DNA of 64,000 bases from SCGC-AAA076-P13 sp964276145 (GCA_964276145.1 CAXYDN010000007.1:124001-188000), one strand, 5' to 3'. Shown: positions 56,670 through 63,976, numbered from the stretch's first letter. Notes: a model not told the origin generated them from the sequence alone. Made by a program: numbers and translations.

Positions 56670-57086
56670 ATGAAAAAATATTTCTTGCTATGCGCTGTTA
56701 TTGGATTCTCAACATCAGCATTTTCTTTAACCCTTGAAGATACTTTTAATGCAACGTTTAAGATTGACTCTGTTACGGTGGGTAAAAGCGAAAGCACAAT
56801 AAATTTATCCAGCCCTTCAACCGGTCAATACGGAAAAGTTTATGTTTCTTATACTTTCACATCAAATCCTGATATTCCTGGCTCAGGAACATGGACTGGC
56901 CATGGCAGAGGAATTAGCCCTGAGGGAGTTATAGCCAGAGGAGATCTAATGGGTGTCTATACTTTAGAAGGTGGAAAAATTCATGTGAAGTCACTTGATA
57001 GCGTCACTGATGGTATAAACTTTTTAGAAGGATCAATTGACCTTGTTTCTGGTGTGATGGAAGCATCAGTATCTAAAGTTAAATAA
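56670..57086 (+). CDS. small secreted protein, unknown
   Basis: A 138-residue exported protein: signal peptide MKKYFLLCAVIGFSTSAFS followed by a beta-rich domain with Gly/Ser/Thr-rich strands (GSGTWTGHGRGISPEGVIA). A GGAG site 5 nt upstream decides the start at 56670; the frame to 56613 lacks one. Family not recognised. It ends at a bidirectional terminator. Confidence 0.8.
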   Translation: MKKYFLLCAVIGFSTSAFSLTLEDTFNATFKIDSVTVGKSESTINLSSPSTGQYGKVYVSYTFTSNPDIPGSGTWTGHGRGISPEGVIARGDLMGVYTLEGGKIHVKSLDSVTDGINFLEGSIDLVSGVMEASVSKVK

Positions 57087-57103
57087 TTTTTTTTATTTTA
57101 TAA

Positions 57104-57126
57104 AAAGCGGTCTTGAGCCGCTTTTT
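57104..57126. terminator. bidirectional terminator
   Basis: The stem AAAAGCGG/CCGCTTTT has a 7-nt loop and T8 on the plus strand. It serves the secreted protein gene (plus) and the small lipoprotein gene (minus). Confidence 0.85.
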
Positions 57127-57127
57127 T

Positions 57128-57337
57128 TTATTGAGATATCATTAGATCAGGATTAATCTGGCATTCATTAATAACCGATTCTTTCTTTCTTTTTGGATAG
57201 CCTTTTTTTGCATCTGATTTATTTACATAATCTACGCATTCATCAATGTTAGTAAAAGGTGGTTTAGGAATATTTTCATTCGATGATCTTCCACACCCAA
57301 CTAATCCAACAACTATTATTAATACTAAATATTTCAT
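57128..57337 (-). CDS. small lipoprotein, unknown
   Basis: A 69-residue lipoprotein: signal peptide with lipobox GLVGC (Cys15), then a short Lys-rich domain with two cysteines (ECVDYVNKSDAKKGYPKRKK and INEC...). It follows the SDR gene after 12 bp, likely in one transcript. Family not recognised. Confidence 0.65.
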   Translation of the reverse strand: MKYLVLIIVVGLVGCGRSSNENIPKPPFTNIDECVDYVNKSDAKKGYPKRKKESVINECQINPDLMISQ

Positions 57338-57349
57338 AATGTCTTCACC

Positions 57350-58225
57350 TTAAAGCATATCAATTTTTTGATTAACTATATCTTTTAGTAACGGACTTTT
57401 TTCAGATTTAGCGAATGCCTCATCAATGCCAGCAAATCTTGCTTGATTTACTTCGCGATAATTGGGATGAGTGAAAATGTATAATTCTCCATCGTTAATT
57501 GCTTCTACTACTCTTTTACCAACAATAGAGGCATCTATTCCGTCCTTTACCATCTGCTTTGTTTGTTTTGAAAAGCTACTTTCATTTTCAGTATTATATA
57601 TATCTGATTTATATTTATCTGGTCGATTTCTTTCTGAGTCATATATACGAGTTTTTACAAAAGCAGGACATAATACAGATACGCCAATACGCTTATCTTG
57701 TAGCTCTTGAGCCCAGCTTTCAGACAATGCAACAACCGCAGCTTTGCTGGCAGTATATGCCCCACTATATGGAACACCTCCCATACCTGCCATTGAGGAT
57801 ACATTTAAAATCCAACCTCCTTCACCATGCTCCTTAATTAGAGGTGTTATTGTCTTTGCGCCATAAACAACACCCATTAAATTAACTTCCAATGCCCAAT
57901 GCCAGCCTTCTTTTTCTTGGCTTTCTATAGGTCCTGAATCACCACCAACGCCAGCGTTATTAACAACCATATGAACCTTACCAAATTTGTCTATTGCTTT
58001 TTTAGCAACTGATTTCCATTGCATTTCATCAGCTACATCTAGCAAAGCAGACAGTACAGGAATTCCTAATGACTCTAATTCTGCAGTAGATTTAAGTAGA
58101 TTTTCTTTATCGATATCAGCAAGAACTATATTCATCTTTTGCTCACCTAATGCTTTGGCAATAGAGAGGCCAATACCTTCAGCTCCACCACTAATTACAG
58201 CAGTTCGTCCTTCAAATTTAAACAT
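57350..58225 (-). CDS. short-chain dehydrogenase/reductase
   Basis: A 291-residue classical SDR: cofactor site ISGGAEGIGLSIAKAL (11-26), NNAGVGGDSG (about 88-97), and catalytic Ser-Tyr-Lys in ILNVSSMAG and YTASKAAVVAL. Asp37 after the second strand (VLADID) suggests NAD. It oxidises or reduces an alcohol/ketone of unknown identity; the C-terminal extension and KSPLLKDIVNQKIDML tail are typical of SDRs in SAR86-like bacteria. Confidence 0.92.
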   Translation of the reverse strand: MFKFEGRTAVISGGAEGIGLSIAKALGEQKMNIVLADIDKENLLKSTAELESLGIPVLSALLDVADEMQWKSVAKKAIDKFGKVHMVVNNAGVGGDSGPIESQEKEGWHWALEVNLMGVVYGAKTITPLIKEHGEGGWILNVSSMAGMGGVPYSGAYTASKAAVVALSESWAQELQDKRIGVSVLCPAFVKTRIYDSERNRPDKYKSDIYNTENESSFSKQTKQMVKDGIDASIVGKRVVEAINDGELYIFTHPNYREVNQARFAGIDEAFAKSEKSPLLKDIVNQKIDML

Positions 58226-58235
58226 TTAAAGTTTT

Positions 58236-58511
58236 CTATTTTTTAATGGCTTCTTCATATATCGAAACAGTATCTAGCATGATATATCCAGAAACAAATT
58301 CTCCAAGAAAAGTAACTGTTGTTACAAACAAGCCAATAATTAAATAAAAATTAAACATACTGGAGCTATGCCTTAGTTCGTTGGAGCCAATCAATATATA
58401 AACTATCCCCATAAGATAAAGAGTTAGTCCTGAAAAATAATTATCTATATATATTAATACCAATGAAATTAGTAATAAAACAAACGTTAGAATATGTGCG
58501 TAATTTTTCAT
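58236..58511 (-). CDS. small membrane protein, four helices, unknown
   Basis: A 91-residue membrane protein with about three to four hydrophobic helices. Its ATG overlaps the stop codon of the 28-residue peptide gene 58511-58597 (TAATG), so translation is coupled. GGGGTGG 5 nt before the ATG can serve as the ribosome site. Family not recognised. Confidence 0.7.
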   Translation of the reverse strand: MKNYAHILTFVLLLISLVLIYIDNYFSGLTLYLMGIVYILIGSNELRHSSSMFNFYLIIGLFVTTVTFLGEFVSGYIMLDTVSIYEEAIKK

Positions 58512-58597
58512 TAGAACCACCCCTGTAATCTACCAATCATTCCAAAAATTATTCCTGGTAATACCAATATGATTGTTGTTTTAGTATCTATGTTCAT
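58511..58597 (-). CDS. 28-residue membrane peptide
   Basis: A short ORF with a strong GGAG ribosome site (5-nt spacer), encoding MNIDTKTTIILVLPGIIFGM and ending GRLQGWF: one hydrophobic helix flanked by polar ends. Stop and next start overlap (TAATG), coupling it to the membrane protein at 58236. It is headed by copy A of the repeated promoter cassette. It may be a regulatory leader peptide or a real single-pass subunit. Confidence 0.65.
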   Translation of the reverse strand: MNIDTKTTIILVLPGIIFGMIGRLQGWF

Positions 58598-58618
58598 GTT
58601 CTCTCCAGCTTAAAAATA

Positions 58619-58666
58619 AACATCTCAATAATGCCATAATAATTTGTCAAAATAAAACACATTGTT
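58619..58666. repeat. divergent promoter cassette, copy A
   Basis: It shares AATAATGCCAtaATaATTTGTCAAA and the following AATAAAACACATTGTT with copies B and C. On the minus strand it contains TTGACA and feeds the 58597/58511 genes with a leader that ends in a GGAGA site. The plus-strand -10 (TAGGAT) is lost. Confidence 0.8.
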
Positions 58667-58722
58667 GTAAATATTAGACTGGGGAGAACCCCTCTTTGTA
58701 ACTCTACCTAGTTGCTTTTATA

Positions 58723-58896
58723 TTATTCTTCTAATTTTCCTTGCCCTTGCCAATAAAATAATAAAGTTAATGCGGACAACATCAATATATCGAAGAAACT
58801 TCCTTCACCGTAAAAAAAATCATAGGTAGCATAAATAGTGATAAACAGTGAAATTATCCAAAAATGTCTTCCATATTTCGCTAATAGTTTTTTCAT
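58723..58896 (-). CDS. 57-residue small membrane protein
   Basis: Starts MKKLLAKYGRHFWIISLFIT and ends FYWQGQGKLEE, with two hydrophobic helices separated by the DFFYGEGSFFD loop. The ATG directly follows AAGG; the leader is copy B of the promoter cassette. It is followed by a GGGG-AGAA-CCCC hairpin (58681-58692). Family not recognised; short but with consistent codon use and a typical small-membrane-protein layout. Confidence 0.6.
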   Translation of the reverse strand: MKKLLAKYGRHFWIISLFITIYATYDFFYGEGSFFDILMLSALTLLFYWQGQGKLEE

Positions 58897-58899
58897 CCT

Positions 58900-58953
58900 T
58901 AGATAATGCCATAACCATTTGTCAAAATAAAATACATTGTTTAGGATGTGATT
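58900..58953. repeat. divergent promoter cassette, copy B
   Basis: The plus-strand promoter has -35 TTGTCA (58919-58924), 17 bp and -10 TAGGAT (58942-58947), ending exactly 6 nt before the ATG at 58954. The minus side leads to the 57-residue gene. It is nearly identical to copy C from TGTCAAAATAAAA onward. Confidence 0.85.
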
Positions 58954-59232
58954 ATGAAAAAAATATTACTATTACTGATGTCATTACCATTAATAACTTT
59001 TGCTGATCCTACTTCAGATAAAAGATTGGTATCTGAGCTTTCAATTGATGAATTAAAACAAATTGTTAGAAGCATTGTTGAGGAGAGTATTGAACAATGT
59101 GTTGTTACTGGAACTATGGAAGGAAGAGCAAAGGTTAATCTTAAAGTTGAGGGTGAAGTTGTTGCTAAAATGGAATGTGAGTTCAAGCAGCCGAATAAAA
59201 TAGAAGAAGTAAAAAAAGATATATCTAGTTAA
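58954..59232 (+). CDS. small secreted protein, unknown
   Basis: A 92-residue exported protein: signal peptide MKKILLLLMSLPLITFA, then an acidic/helical domain (SELSIDELKQIVRSIVEESI) and a beta segment with two cysteines (IEQCVVTGTMEGR, MECEFKQ). The start at 58954 is set by the -10 box 6 nt upstream (leaderless). Copy 1 of the R2 repeat begins at its stop codon. Family not recognised. Confidence 0.75.
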   Translation: MKKILLLLMSLPLITFADPTSDKRLVSELSIDELKQIVRSIVEESIEQCVVTGTMEGRAKVNLKVEGEVVAKMECEFKQPNKIEEVKKDISS

Positions 59233-59293
59233 CCTCTCAAAATATTCAACCAATAGAGATATACCTACCCCACCCGACTGTTACTCCTACCTG
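59226..59293 (+). repeat. R2 intergenic repeat, copy 1
   Basis: Begins CTAGTTAA at the stop codon of the upstream gene, then CTCAAAATATT...ACC, and the block ACCCCACCCG-CTG-TACTCCT. It is about 68 bp and the most diverged of three copies (others 60299 and 62854). Confidence 0.75.
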
Positions 59294-59327
59294 TATATAG
59301 AAGTAATATAGCTAGGAGTTTTTCATA

Positions 59328-59633
59328 TTAAATATCTGTATGTTCAGGTCCGCATATAGTTGCTTTAAGGCTGGAAGCTCCCCCATCCAATAGAGGCTCT
59401 AATAAATCTAATAAACCAGTTTCAATTCTCCATGCAAGGTATTTTTGTTGATGCTCTAACGTCTCCCAATCCTCAATTAGATGGATTGTATTTGTAGATT
59501 CCTCAATAAATGTTTTTACACTAATACAACCATCAAAATTTCTTGTATCTGGTAAAGCTGATTTTAATGTCTCTTTAAGGTTATTAATTGTTTCAGGTTT
59601 TGCAGGGAATGAAACGACTACTAAATTTTTCAT
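59328..59633 (-). CDS. antibiotic biosynthesis monooxygenase (ABM)-like protein
   Basis: A 101-residue single ferredoxin-like domain: LVVVSFPAKPETINNLKETL, FDGCISVKTFIEESTN and IHLIEDWETLEHQQKYLAWR (a Trp and an H-x-x-x-x-H-like pattern, here EHQQKYL) resemble the YgiN/ABM quinol monooxygenase family. These proteins oxygenate quinols or small aromatics without cofactor. It has a GGAG site 5 nt upstream and its leader is copy C of the promoter cassette. Confidence 0.82.
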   Translation of the reverse strand: MKNLVVVSFPAKPETINNLKETLKSALPDTRNFDGCISVKTFIEESTNTIHLIEDWETLEHQQKYLAWRIETGLLDLLEPLLDGGASSLKATICGPEHTDI

Positions 59634-59654
59634 ATTTTCTCCAATTTAAAATAA

Positions 59655-59714
59655 AGCATCTCAATAATGCCACAATCAATTGTCAAAATAAAACACATTG
59701 TTTAGGATGTGGTT
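59655..59714. repeat. divergent promoter cassette, copy C
   Basis: Plus strand: TTGTCA (59680-59685), 17 bp, TAGGAT (59703-59708), 6 nt, then the ATG at 59715. Minus strand: TTGACA and the shared leader through GGAGA. It drives the ABM protein (minus) and the acidic membrane protein (plus). Confidence 0.85.
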
Positions 59715-59960
59715 ATGAGCAGTGAGTACGAAGAGTTTATGAACTCTAACAAAAATGAAGACTCTTCTTCTGCTGAAGAAATAGATGAAGTGGAAATAGA
59801 TACAATTGATGTAGAGGTGGTTGGAGTCTCTATTCCATTTATAGATATCTTTGTGTTGGTTTTTAAATACGTGATAGCTTTCTTTTTGGTATCAGTATGT
59901 ATAGCTATTATCGGATTCTTTATAACAGCATTATTAGGTATTAGTGCTTTAAGCTTTATC
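59715..59960 (+). CDS. small acidic membrane protein, unknown
   Basis: An 81-residue protein (start 59715): N-terminal half very acidic (SEYEEFMNSNKNEDSSSAEE and repeated E/D), C-terminal half one long hydrophobic helix region (about 42-80). It may be a membrane-tethered acidic tail. Leaderless promoter from copy C. Family not recognised. Confidence 0.65.
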
Positions 59961-59997
59961 TAACTCCGCAACTCTACCCAGTTACTTTTAATAGAAC

Positions 59998-60075
59998 CTA
60001 CTTTAATAGGAAGGTTAATATAACTATTACAGTACAACCTAAGATTACCCAATTAACCCAATTATTCATACTCAT
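59998..60075 (-). CDS. 25-residue membrane peptide
   Basis: A short ORF, MSMNNWVNWVILGCTVIVIL plus TFLLK, one hydrophobic helix. It has a GGAG site with 8-nt spacing and a leader resembling copies A and C (TTATTTTTAAAATGGAGAGA). Like 58511-58597 it is a single-helix peptide behind the same leader type. Confidence 0.5.
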   Translation of the reverse strand: MSMNNWVNWVILGCTVIVILTFLLK

Positions 60076-60176
60076 AATCTTCTCTCCATTTTAAAAATAA
60101 GTTTGATTTATTTTGGCATAGTCTACAAAGAAAAAGAAATCGCAACCTTCGTTGGTCATTTGCTAAGATAGAGCCA

Positions 60177-60302
60177 ATGGAAGAAAAGACTAAATCAGTA
60201 ATAGGAATAGTAATTATTATTGTTGGTCTAATTGCATACAACTATTATGAATACAATAAATGGTGTGATGGTTGGTTTTATATATGGAAACCATGGTGCT
60301 AG
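60177..60302 (+). CDS. 41-residue single-pass membrane peptide
   Basis: MEEKTKSVIGIVIIIVGLIA then YNYYEYNKWCDG and a Trp/Tyr-rich end (YIWKPWC). One helix with a strongly aromatic, cysteine-containing external tail. The ribosome site is weak. R2 copy 2 starts at its stop codon, as in the secreted protein gene at 58954. Family not recognised. Confidence 0.5.
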   Translation: MEEKTKSVIGIVIIIVGLIAYNYYEYNKWCDGWFYIWKPWC

Positions 60303-60376
60303 TTAATATCCCAAAACCTTTCAAAATATTTGACCACTAGATATATACCCACCCCACCCGGCTGGTACTCCTGCCC
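60299..60376 (+). repeat. R2 intergenic repeat, copy 2
   Basis: CTAGTTAAT..., then CAAAATATTTGACCACTAGATA, TATACCCACCCCACCCGG and CTGGTACTCCTGCCC. It includes GGC-T-GG-TACT-CC-T-GCC, a weak stem with T-T mismatches. Near-identical to copy 3 in the second half. Confidence 0.8.
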
Positions 60377-60526
60377 TGCCCAAGCTAAAAAGAGACTTTA
60401 GGCATCCTTTTTATATGCGAAATATAAATCAGTATATGATAACTTTTTTTGATTTATAGGTACTTAATACATTCTATTGATAACCCTAACATCCTCTCAA
60501 AGGTGCATTATTATAGGCTTTTAAAA
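60377..60526. other. gene-free stretch between R2 and half-tRNA
   Basis: No ORF with a plausible start, no terminator and no further RNA structure was seen. It is AT-rich, with AAGCTAAAAAGAGACTTTAGG-like sequence only. Confidence 0.5.
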
Positions 60527-60572
60527 TGGTGGGCCCGGGAGGACTCGAACCTCCGACCAATGGATTATGAGT
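60527..60572 (-). other. 3' half of a tRNA (CAT anticodon), integration scar
   Basis: Minus strand: CTCATAATCCATTGGTCGG, T-arm GGAGG-TTCGAGT-CCTCC, acceptor 3' strand CGGGCCC, then ACCA. It is the 3' part of a tRNA-Ile2/Met type, from the anticodon loop to CCA. The 5' half is missing: beyond the anticodon loop the stem no longer pairs. This is the typical duplicated att core left by an integrase using a tRNA gene. Confidence 0.82.
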
Positions 60573-60631
60573 GCATAAGTCGACAATTTAACCCCTATAA
60601 ATAAGTGTTTCAGACAATTAGTATTCACATT

Positions 60632-62743
60632 TTAATTAATTTTTTGTTTTGGGTTTGAGTCATAACTCTCAACTACAATGCTTGATAGAGACTTCGCATT
60701 TGGTAAAAGCCCTTGATCTTTTCCAACAGCTATATAATGTTCTAAGCCATTTTCATATTCTCCAGACTCTACTGCTGTTCTTGCAGATAAATTATTTAAT
60801 AAATAAAAGAATTCACTATATCCATCCTCTCCTACCAAAGAAGGATCTATGCCATTAGGTCCGGTGCTTAATGGAGAATCTAAAGATGCAATAAATACAT
60901 CCCAATCACCATTTGCATAACAACCATCATTGCATCCTTTTCCAGTCATATAAGTCCATTTTAAATTTTTATCATTGTCTAAACTAAAGATTGCACCCAA
61001 TTGTCCTGTTTTGTATTCATTATTTTCAAAAATTTGATAGATTTCCATGGGTCCAATAATTTGAATAAAATGTCCAGTACCATCGTTAATTGCTACCTTT
61101 TTTTCACAACCAAAATTTCTTGGTAAATTTAAACCACTTCCTGATGGTGGGCCACCACAACCATCGGTAGTTGTTATATCTAGATATCCATCTCCATTTA
61201 CATCAGAAAAATTCCAATGATGAAGACTGCCAGTCCTAATATTCCAGTTAAATAGCCTTTGAGCTGTTTGATCTCTATAAACACCATCATCATTTATTAT
61301 TATCTGAAGTACATTTGATTTTTCATACCAGTATGACTGATTGCTTATTAGAATATCTTTGTCACCGTCATAATCGATATCTAAAAATTGAGAATGAGTG
61401 TCATGAGATTTTCCATTGCCTCCAATCCAATTTTGATCTTCTTGATAATATTCCAAATTTATAAAATTAGCTTCAACATATGGTATTGGTAATTCTATGA
61501 CTTCAAGAATATTAAGATTATTTAAATCATATTTAATAACTACATTCTTTTCTGGCTCAATTATCCAGCTTGGATTGGTATGGTTTGGATTGCTGTTAAA
61601 GTCTGTATAAGTAACGTAAAGAATATTATTTTCAACATATGCATGCGCACTCATGGCTCCTCCACACCCCTCATTTGGTAAGAATCCATTTGTGGCAGGA
61701 TCTGGGTTAGAGACATCATTTGGTAATGGAACAGTAATAAGATTGAAGTCGTTAAAACCATTATTTTGCAAAATCCCAATTTCTCCACAGTTTTTTGTGG
61801 ATACAGATGCATTTCGATCATTTACAAACCAGCCTGCTCCAGTTGTAATAATGTCATCATCACCATCAAGATCATAATCAAATATGCCTTGCCCATGTGA
61901 TGCTAGAATTATATCCATATCAAAAAATTCTTTAGAAGAAACATCAAACACAAAGCTAGTTGCATAAGGTGCTAAGCCTGCAGAAATCTTACCTTCGTCA
62001 TGGCCTGGGAAAACTATTTGGAAACTGCCATCAGAGTTTTTGAGCGGCAAAGGATGATTGCAACCTTCAATTTCTTTGTAATAAAAATTAGTAAAAACTC
62101 CATCTATTAGTTCAATAATTTTAATTGCTCCTTCATTGGGTTTTTGCGGGACCCAGTTACAATTTAAATTAAAGGTTGAATCACCGATATTTATCCAAGT
62201 ATCATAGCCAACATTACCTTTAAAATTTTCATCGTCTATAAAAGTATTTGTTACATCTGTTGTAAATCTTGATTGTGGTATTGTAAAAGTTTTAAACCAA
62301 GTCTCTTCTTGATTAATTCCTACTGGATTTTCATAAACAGATTTTAAAGATTCCCTGTAAGTATTTATCTCATCCCAGTGATCTGCATAAAGATATGGTG
62401 ATATTGAAGTAACTGTAATATTTTTATTTACAGAGGATGAGCTTGATGAACAAATTAAAATAAATGAGCTTTCCTTTGCCTCTCTAATTACTATCTCTTC
62501 AGACCCATTGTTTGCTTTTGTGCCGCTCCAGTCGCCAGAAGCTGAGCAAGAATCTGCATTTGATGATGACCATGTGAGAATAATCTTGTTATGAATATAA
62601 ATCTCACTTAGATTAGATGAGAAACTAAGTGATACATTTGGAACAATGGGATTAGGGTCTGCTGATCCGCCTCCACCACCGCCTCCACATGATGCTAAAA
62701 TTATTAACAAAGATATAAATTTAAAATGGTCTAGATTTCTCAT
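60632..62743 (-). CDS. large FG-GAP/VCBS repeat lipoprotein
   Basis: A 703-residue surface lipoprotein: lipobox LASC (about residue 18) followed by seven glycines, an N-terminal Ig-like domain (SLSFSSNLSEIYIHNKIILT), then a propeller of calcium-type repeats (YDLDGDDDIITT, IDYDGDKDILISN, VNGDGYLDITTT) and a C-terminal HYIAVGKDQGLLPNA motif seen at the end of some secreted bacterial proteins. It probably binds a surface or extracellular ligand. The start at 62743 begins the signal peptide; the frame to 62782 would not. It lies between the half-tRNA scar and tRNA-Glu. Confidence 0.82.
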   Translation of the reverse strand: MRNLDHFKFISLLIILASCGGGGGGGSADPNPIVPNVSLSFSSNLSEIYIHNKIILTWSSSNADSCSASGDWSGTKANNGSEEIVIREAKESSFILICSSSSSSVNKNITVTSISPYLYADHWDEINTYRESLKSVYENPVGINQEETWFKTFTIPQSRFTTDVTNTFIDDENFKGNVGYDTWINIGDSTFNLNCNWVPQKPNEGAIKIIELIDGVFTNFYYKEIEGCNHPLPLKNSDGSFQIVFPGHDEGKISAGLAPYATSFVFDVSSKEFFDMDIILASHGQGIFDYDLDGDDDIITTGAGWFVNDRNASVSTKNCGEIGILQNNGFNDFNLITVPLPNDVSNPDPATNGFLPNEGCGGAMSAHAYVENNILYVTYTDFNSNPNHTNPSWIIEPEKNVVIKYDLNNLNILEVIELPIPYVEANFINLEYYQEDQNWIGGNGKSHDTHSQFLDIDYDGDKDILISNQSYWYEKSNVLQIIINDDGVYRDQTAQRLFNWNIRTGSLHHWNFSDVNGDGYLDITTTDGCGGPPSGSGLNLPRNFGCEKKVAINDGTGHFIQIIGPMEIYQIFENNEYKTGQLGAIFSLDNDKNLKWTYMTGKGCNDGCYANGDWDVFIASLDSPLSTGPNGIDPSLVGEDGYSEFFYLLNNLSARTAVESGEYENGLEHYIAVGKDQGLLPNAKSLSSIVVESYDSNPKQKIN

Positions 62744-62853
62744 TTTTATAATTCTATTGATATATGTTAAAAAAATAAACATTTTTTAGATTTATCTATT
62801 TAGTGATTGCTCTTGTTGCTTGGTTATGTTCCTAATTGAAAACAGAAGATTAG

Positions 62854-62932
62854 CTAGTTAACACTCCAAAACTTCTCAGAATTTATAACCACTAGATATA
62901 TGCCGACCCCACCCGGCTGGTACTCCTGCCTA
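62854..62932 (+). repeat. R2 intergenic repeat, copy 3
   Basis: CTAGTTAACACTCCAAAACTT, ACCACTAGATATAT, CCGACCCCACCCGGCTGG and TACTCCTGCCTAACCC. It follows the stop of an 11-codon remnant ORF whose last codons (AGT TAA) match the end of the gene at 58954, suggesting that the gene in front was lost. Confidence 0.78.
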
Positions 62933-62960
62933 ACCCCCAACAAGGACAATGCGGATTTTG

Positions 62961-63067
62961 TGGCTACATATTGCGGACTATGGCTACAAAGTGGCTACAT
63001 TTATGGCTACATTAAGAAACGAAGTTAATGGATTTCATGGCTACTTTCGTGGCTACATGGTGGCTAC
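62961..63067 (+). repeat. seven helically phased TGGCTAC direct repeats
   Basis: Copies start at 62961, 62981, 62992, 63004, 63038, 63050 and 63061. Start-to-start distances are 20, 11, 12, 34, 12 and 11, all close to multiples of a DNA helical turn. Each lies on the same strand. Likely an array of protein-binding sites, for example integrase arm-type sites, next to tRNA-Glu. Confidence 0.7.
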
Positions 63068-63120
63068 ATTATTTTTTTTGATGCCCTGAGAAGCCCTATT
63101 TAAAGGGCTTCACAAGAAAT

Positions 63121-63196
63121 TGGCATCCCGTAGGGGAGTCGAACCCCTGTTGCCGAGATGAAAACCCGGTGTCCTAGGCCTCTAGACGAACGGGAC
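63121..63196 (-). tRNA. tRNA-Glu(TTC)
   Basis: A 76-nt cloverleaf with acceptor GTCCCGT/ACGGGAT and anticodon arm CCGGG-TTTTCAT-CTCGG (anticodon TTC). The discriminator is G and CCA is encoded. The body matches E. coli tRNA-Glu closely. Confidence 0.96.
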
Positions 63197-63250
63197 TAGA
63201 TGCGAAACGTATTATATGGAATCAAAAGCAATTAGCAAAGTAATTAATGA

Positions 63251-63976
63251 CTAATTTAGCTTCTTATTTATAGCGGCTAAAAAACCTCTCATAAAACTTG
63301 TTTCCATTTCATCAGGATGAAGTCTGCTGAACATTCTTTTGATTCTTGAAATAATCTTTTTAGGATTTTCTGGTTGGATTACATCAATATTTACAGCTGT
63401 TTCAATAAAATGATCTATGAGCATTTGTAAGTTTTCAGAGTCTACCTCAGGATAATCATGCCAGTCTCTGGCTTCTTGATTAAAGTGAGATTTAAAAATC
63501 TCATAGCATACTATCTGTGAAGACATAGCTAAATTTAAAACTGGGTATTCTGGATTTGCAGGTATCTCTATATGAGTATTTGCAAGCTGTAGCTCTTCGT
63601 TGGTCAAACCCCTATCCTCTCTTCCAAATAAAATTGAAACTTTCTTGTCCGAAGAAACTTGATTGTTTATTAAAGATGCTCCTTCTTCTGCATGAACAGT
63701 TGGCCATTGAATCGTTCTGCTTCTTGAAGAAGTAGCATATACAAAAGTACTGTCTTTTATTGCATCCTCAATAGAATCAAAAATTTTAGCATTCTCTAAA
63801 ACATCTGTAGCATTACCTGATAATGCATTAGCTTCACCAGATGGAAATTTCCTAGGATTAACCAAAGATAATTCTGATAACCCCATAGTTTTCATCGCTC
63901 TAGCTACAGAACCAATATTTCCAGGATGAGAGGTTTCTACTAAAACTATGTTTATTAAATTACTTTTAAAACTCAT
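63251..63976 (-). CDS. trmJ: tRNA (cytidine/uridine-2'-O-)-methyltransferase TrmJ
   Basis: A 241-residue SPOUT-class methyltransferase that methylates the ribose at position 32 of tRNAs. Motif 1 starts VETSHPGNIGSVARAMKTMG (about 13-32), motif 2 is ILFGREDRGLTNEEL, and motif 3 NLAMSSQIVCYEIF (knotted cofactor site). A GATAAT box 6 nt before the ATG at 63976 predicts a leaderless mRNA. Confidence 0.95.
   Translation of the reverse strand: MSFKSNLINIVLVETSHPGNIGSVARAMKTMGLSELSLVNPRKFPSGEANALSGNATDVLENAKIFDSIEDAIKDSTFVYATSSRSRTIQWPTVHAEEGASLINNQVSSDKKVSILFGREDRGLTNEELQLANTHIEIPANPEYPVLNLAMSSQIVCYEIFKSHFNQEARDWHDYPEVDSENLQMLIDHFIETAVNIDVIQPENPKKIISRIKRMFSRLHPDEMETSFMRGFLAAINKKLN

Larger units (their letters stand above)
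62783..63120. other. gene-free stretch with repeats
   Basis: Holds a remnant ORF (MFLIENRRLAS, 62827-62862) ending at R2 copy 3, seven TGGCTAC repeats (62961-63067) and a GAAGCCCT/AGGGCTTC hairpin near tRNA-Glu. No intact gene. Confidence 0.6.

Noticed and set aside
58681..58692. GGGGAGAACCCC hairpin as rho-independent terminator
   Set aside because: There is no T run on either strand; a 4-bp stem is too weak.
59226..62932. R2 repeats as integron attC sites
   Set aside because: The ends are GTTAA...TAAC in the wrong order and orientation for the RYYYAAC/GTTRRRY pattern, and there is no long imperfect hairpin or integron integrase.
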